Positions 61,633 through 64,000 of a DNA stretch of 64,000 bases are shown one piece after another. A program made the translations under genes and the position numbers. The stretch comes from Myotis daubentonii. Its lineage: Eukaryota > Chordata > Mammalia > Chiroptera > Vespertilionidae. How positions within the stretch are numbered: position 1 is the first letter of the stretch; each line of letters starts with the position of its first letter. The notes below the pieces were generated by a model. The model made no database searches. It was not told the DNA's origin and worked only from the letters and a program-made list of their open reading frames with translations. The stretch spans positions 3,337,562-3,401,561 of the forward strand of contig NC_081840.1 of NCBI RefSeq assembly GCF_963259705.1, written 5' to 3'.

Positions 61633-62120
61633 ATACACACATTTGAGAAACGTACGTAAACATATGCAAACGATATGTGGCATTATTTTTGCATTGAAAG
61701 TGTTTCATTAAAACCATATTCTACTGTGCATTTAATTCTACAAGTTGTGTTTGTTTGTTTTTTAACTCGTCAACATACTCTTTGAGCCATCCAAGCTGTA
61801 AACAGACATCTAGTTCATCTTGCAAATTGCTGTCTAGTTTTCCAGGCACAAACATGCCATTTTCCAACTACGTATTTTCCGACGACGGGGGCTTTTTTTT
61901 TCGGTTTTGCCATAAGAGACGATGCTGTGATGGACACTCTTACACCTGTTGGTCCGTGTGAGAGTCCCTCTGGGTCCAGGGTGTGCGTGTGTGGTGGATG
62001 GAATACATGGACAGGCTGTGCCATGGGGCCTCCTGCCTCTTGCGTCTTGGCTGGCCTTGGGGCTCGCTTTGACTGCTAGACTCCGCCCCTTGATGGGAGG
62101 AGCTGTGTCAGCGCGCGCGC

Positions 62121-62164
<44 letters not shown>

Positions 62165-62447
62165 TTAAGCAAGTCATTGCTTGGCCCACTCCCAGTCACC
62201 AGCAGCCTGGTCCCTCCCCTCTGACATCCCAGCCTGGCTTTAGGGTCAAAGGTCCCTCGGGCAAAAACCATCCTCAGCTCAGCAGCATGTCCCTGGACCA
62301 ACCACCCAACAGGACAGAGGAGTGAGGGGAGAGAAGAGGCAGAGCAGTTTCTGCAGCCTTGCCCTCCTCCCTGCCCTCCCAGCTGAGGGAGGCCCTGGGG
62401 GAGGAGAGGGATGGCTGTGGGGGGTGGAGTGTGGCTCTGTCTGCTGT
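61633..62447. other. Intergenic with L1 remnant and (GT)n
   Basis: 61633-61990 resembles an old L1 3' region (words gtttcattaaaaccatattc and gccatccaagctgtaaacag). (GT)n at 62112-62162. No gene is seen. Confidence 0.45.
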
Positions 62448-62455
62448 GTCTAGGC

Positions 62456-62690
62456 TGGTGATGGCGAACCTACGACACGCATGTCAGAGGTGACACGCGA
62501 ACTCATTTTTTTGTTTGATTTTTCTTTGTTAAATGTCATTTAACTATATAAAATAAATATCAAAAATATAAGTCTTTGTTTTACTATGGTTGCAAATATC
62601 AAAAAATGTCTATATGTGACACGGCACCAGAGTTAAGTTAGGGTTTTTCAAAATGCTGACACGCCGAGCTCAAAAGGTTTGCCATCACTG
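62456..62690 (+). mobile_element. hAT MITE family A, copy 3, 8-bp TSD
   Basis: Same orientation as 35080-35310. Flanked by perfect gtctaggc (62448-62455 and 62691-62698). Termini tggtgatggcgaacctacga (first base changed from c) and aaggtttgccatcactg. Confidence 0.95.
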
Positions 62691-62698
62691 GTCTAGGC

Positions 62699-64000
62699 CT
62701 TTCTTCTCCAGAGAGTTCTGCTGTCCTCTCTGTGGGCAAGTCTGTGATGCCCGAGGGTGCTCCTGGGAAGGCAGGGACAACCAGTCCACCCGCCCCACAC
62801 ATGCTGGCCAGCAGGTCGGCTGGGCGCCTGGTCGGCCGGGTGGGTAGCTATGCTCATCTTGGTGCAGAAGTTAGGGGCATCCCAAAGGAGATGCATCTTG
62901 GAAGGTCAGTTTCTAACCTTCCTGTAGCTCCTTCCAACCCTCCTGGTCCGCGTAGATGTGGGATGCAGCCTGTGGGGCCGCGCCTGAGCACGGGGTTGGG
63001 GCTGCCCCGGGAGCTCCCGAAACACGCCAGCCCGTGTCCATCAGGCACGAATCCCAGGCCACAGGGGCACCAGGCTCAGCCGTCACCCCCAAACCGGCTG
63101 CCCAGCTCCGATCGACCCCAGCGGACACGGTCCCCTCACCTGTGGCAGCAACGTGTCACCCCTGCGCCTACATACTGGCCAAGCCCACCGCTACCCACGG
63201 CATGAAACACCCAGACATCTGCCCACCTTGAGAACAGGGCACTGACAGCCTCTTCTGTTTAAAGGCACAGGTGGCCCATCTCCCCATCCACACTGTCGTC
63301 ATGTCCTACCCAGTTCTAGCCACGGCGCGGCCCTGGCATCGGGCTAAGCCTGAATCTCCTTGTTCCTATCCCATCGGATGAAGCCTGGCCTGGCCCAGCC
63401 TGGCCCCCTCCGCCTCCCCAGGGTCCAATGAGGGGTGAACCAGCTTCCTCTCAGCCGTCTTCAACCTCAACTGCAAGTCCAGGGAGAAGGGCAGCGCTGA
63501 CCCCCGCTGTCGCCCCCCCCCCCCCCCCCCCCCGCACAGTGCCTGGACCGTAAGGCCAGCTGTGCACTAATTCACAATCAGACCTGGGAGCCAGGAGGGC
63601 CCAGGGCCGCAGCAGCCGACTGTCTCTGGGGCCCTGGAAGCCCCAGGGGACCACTCTGGGAGGCCGGCTGGGTCTCCCGTCACAGACACGGGTTCCCGGC
63701 CGTGCACCTGGGAGGAGACGAGCAGCTTGCAGAAAGCGGGTGTGGCCGAGCTGCGTGTCGGGGGCTTTGGAGCCAGCGCTGGGCCTGTCCGGCCTGAGGT
63801 GCTACTGGCCCACAGCCGCCTCGGTGTGGGTTCCCCGCTGCCCCTCTGGGAAGGCCCTGCTCCCCAGGGAACATCCCGTCCCTCCTGGCAGGTAGCCCCA
63901 GAGCACGAGGGGTTCAGGACTTCGGAGGTGGCGACACCCCGTCCCAGGTGTGGGCCCAGGGCCCCTCACTAGTTGTGCTCACCCCCCAGTTGCCCTTTCC
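62699..64000. other. GC-rich intergenic, no gene recognised
   Basis: A 21-base C run lies at 63513-63533. No repeat family or gene is recognised up to the window edge; open frames have no recognisable domain. Confidence 0.5.

Noticed and set aside
27731..64000. Exons of VRK1 or another gene downstream of PAPOLA
   Set aside because: No kinase motifs or other recognisable protein segments with splice sites were seen; the interval appears intergenic, though short or non-coding genes cannot be excluded.

Overview
The window is nuclear DNA of a vespertilionid (evening) bat. Three things show this: about twenty tRNA-derived Ves SINEs, HeliBat-type Helitrons with typical ends, and several non-autonomous hAT, mariner and L1-derived elements, many with intact target-site duplications. 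No prokaryotic, viral or CRISPR content was seen.

Bases 1 to about 27,730 hold the 3' half of one protein-coding gene on the + strand, PAPOLA (canonical nuclear poly(A) polymerase alpha). Ten consecutive exons encode the last ~367 residues: the end of the RNA-binding domain, nuclear localisation signal 1, the Ser/Thr-rich region, nuclear localisation signal 2 and the conserved C-terminal tail. A ~2.1 kb 3' UTR follows, ending at AATAAA (27708-27713). The catalytic N-terminal exons lie to the left of the window. The splice junctions give an uninterrupted frame that matches the known protein. One junction needs either a GC donor or a GT donor 21 nt downstream that would add 7 residues. The introns are AT-rich and carry Ves SINEs, a Tigger-type element, L2 and L1 remnants, three hAT MITE-like elements, two Helitrons, an antisense half-L1 and a long inverted repeat.

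From about 28 kb to the end I see no convincing protein-coding gene. Composition changes sharply to GC-rich. The interval is filled with minisatellites (21-bp, 7-bp, GAT-rich with a 243-bp higher-order period, 19-bp, 44-bp and GT-based), long poly-C tracts all on the + strand, two local segmental duplications, three copies of one recently active hAT family, a foldback mariner nested in a Ves SINE, and a second full-length half-L1. In human the neighbour downstream of PAPOLA is VRK1; no VRK1 exon was recognised here, so this is read as intergenic DNA. Long open frames across the arrays come from tandem-repeat periodicity, not genes.

The most interesting items are the two ORF2-less L1 (HAL1-type) elements, the foldback mariner, the ~300-bp-arm inverted repeat inside a PAPOLA intron, the 19-bp satellite flanked by a 150-bp direct duplication, the possible GC-AG intron, and the strand-biased poly-C tracts.
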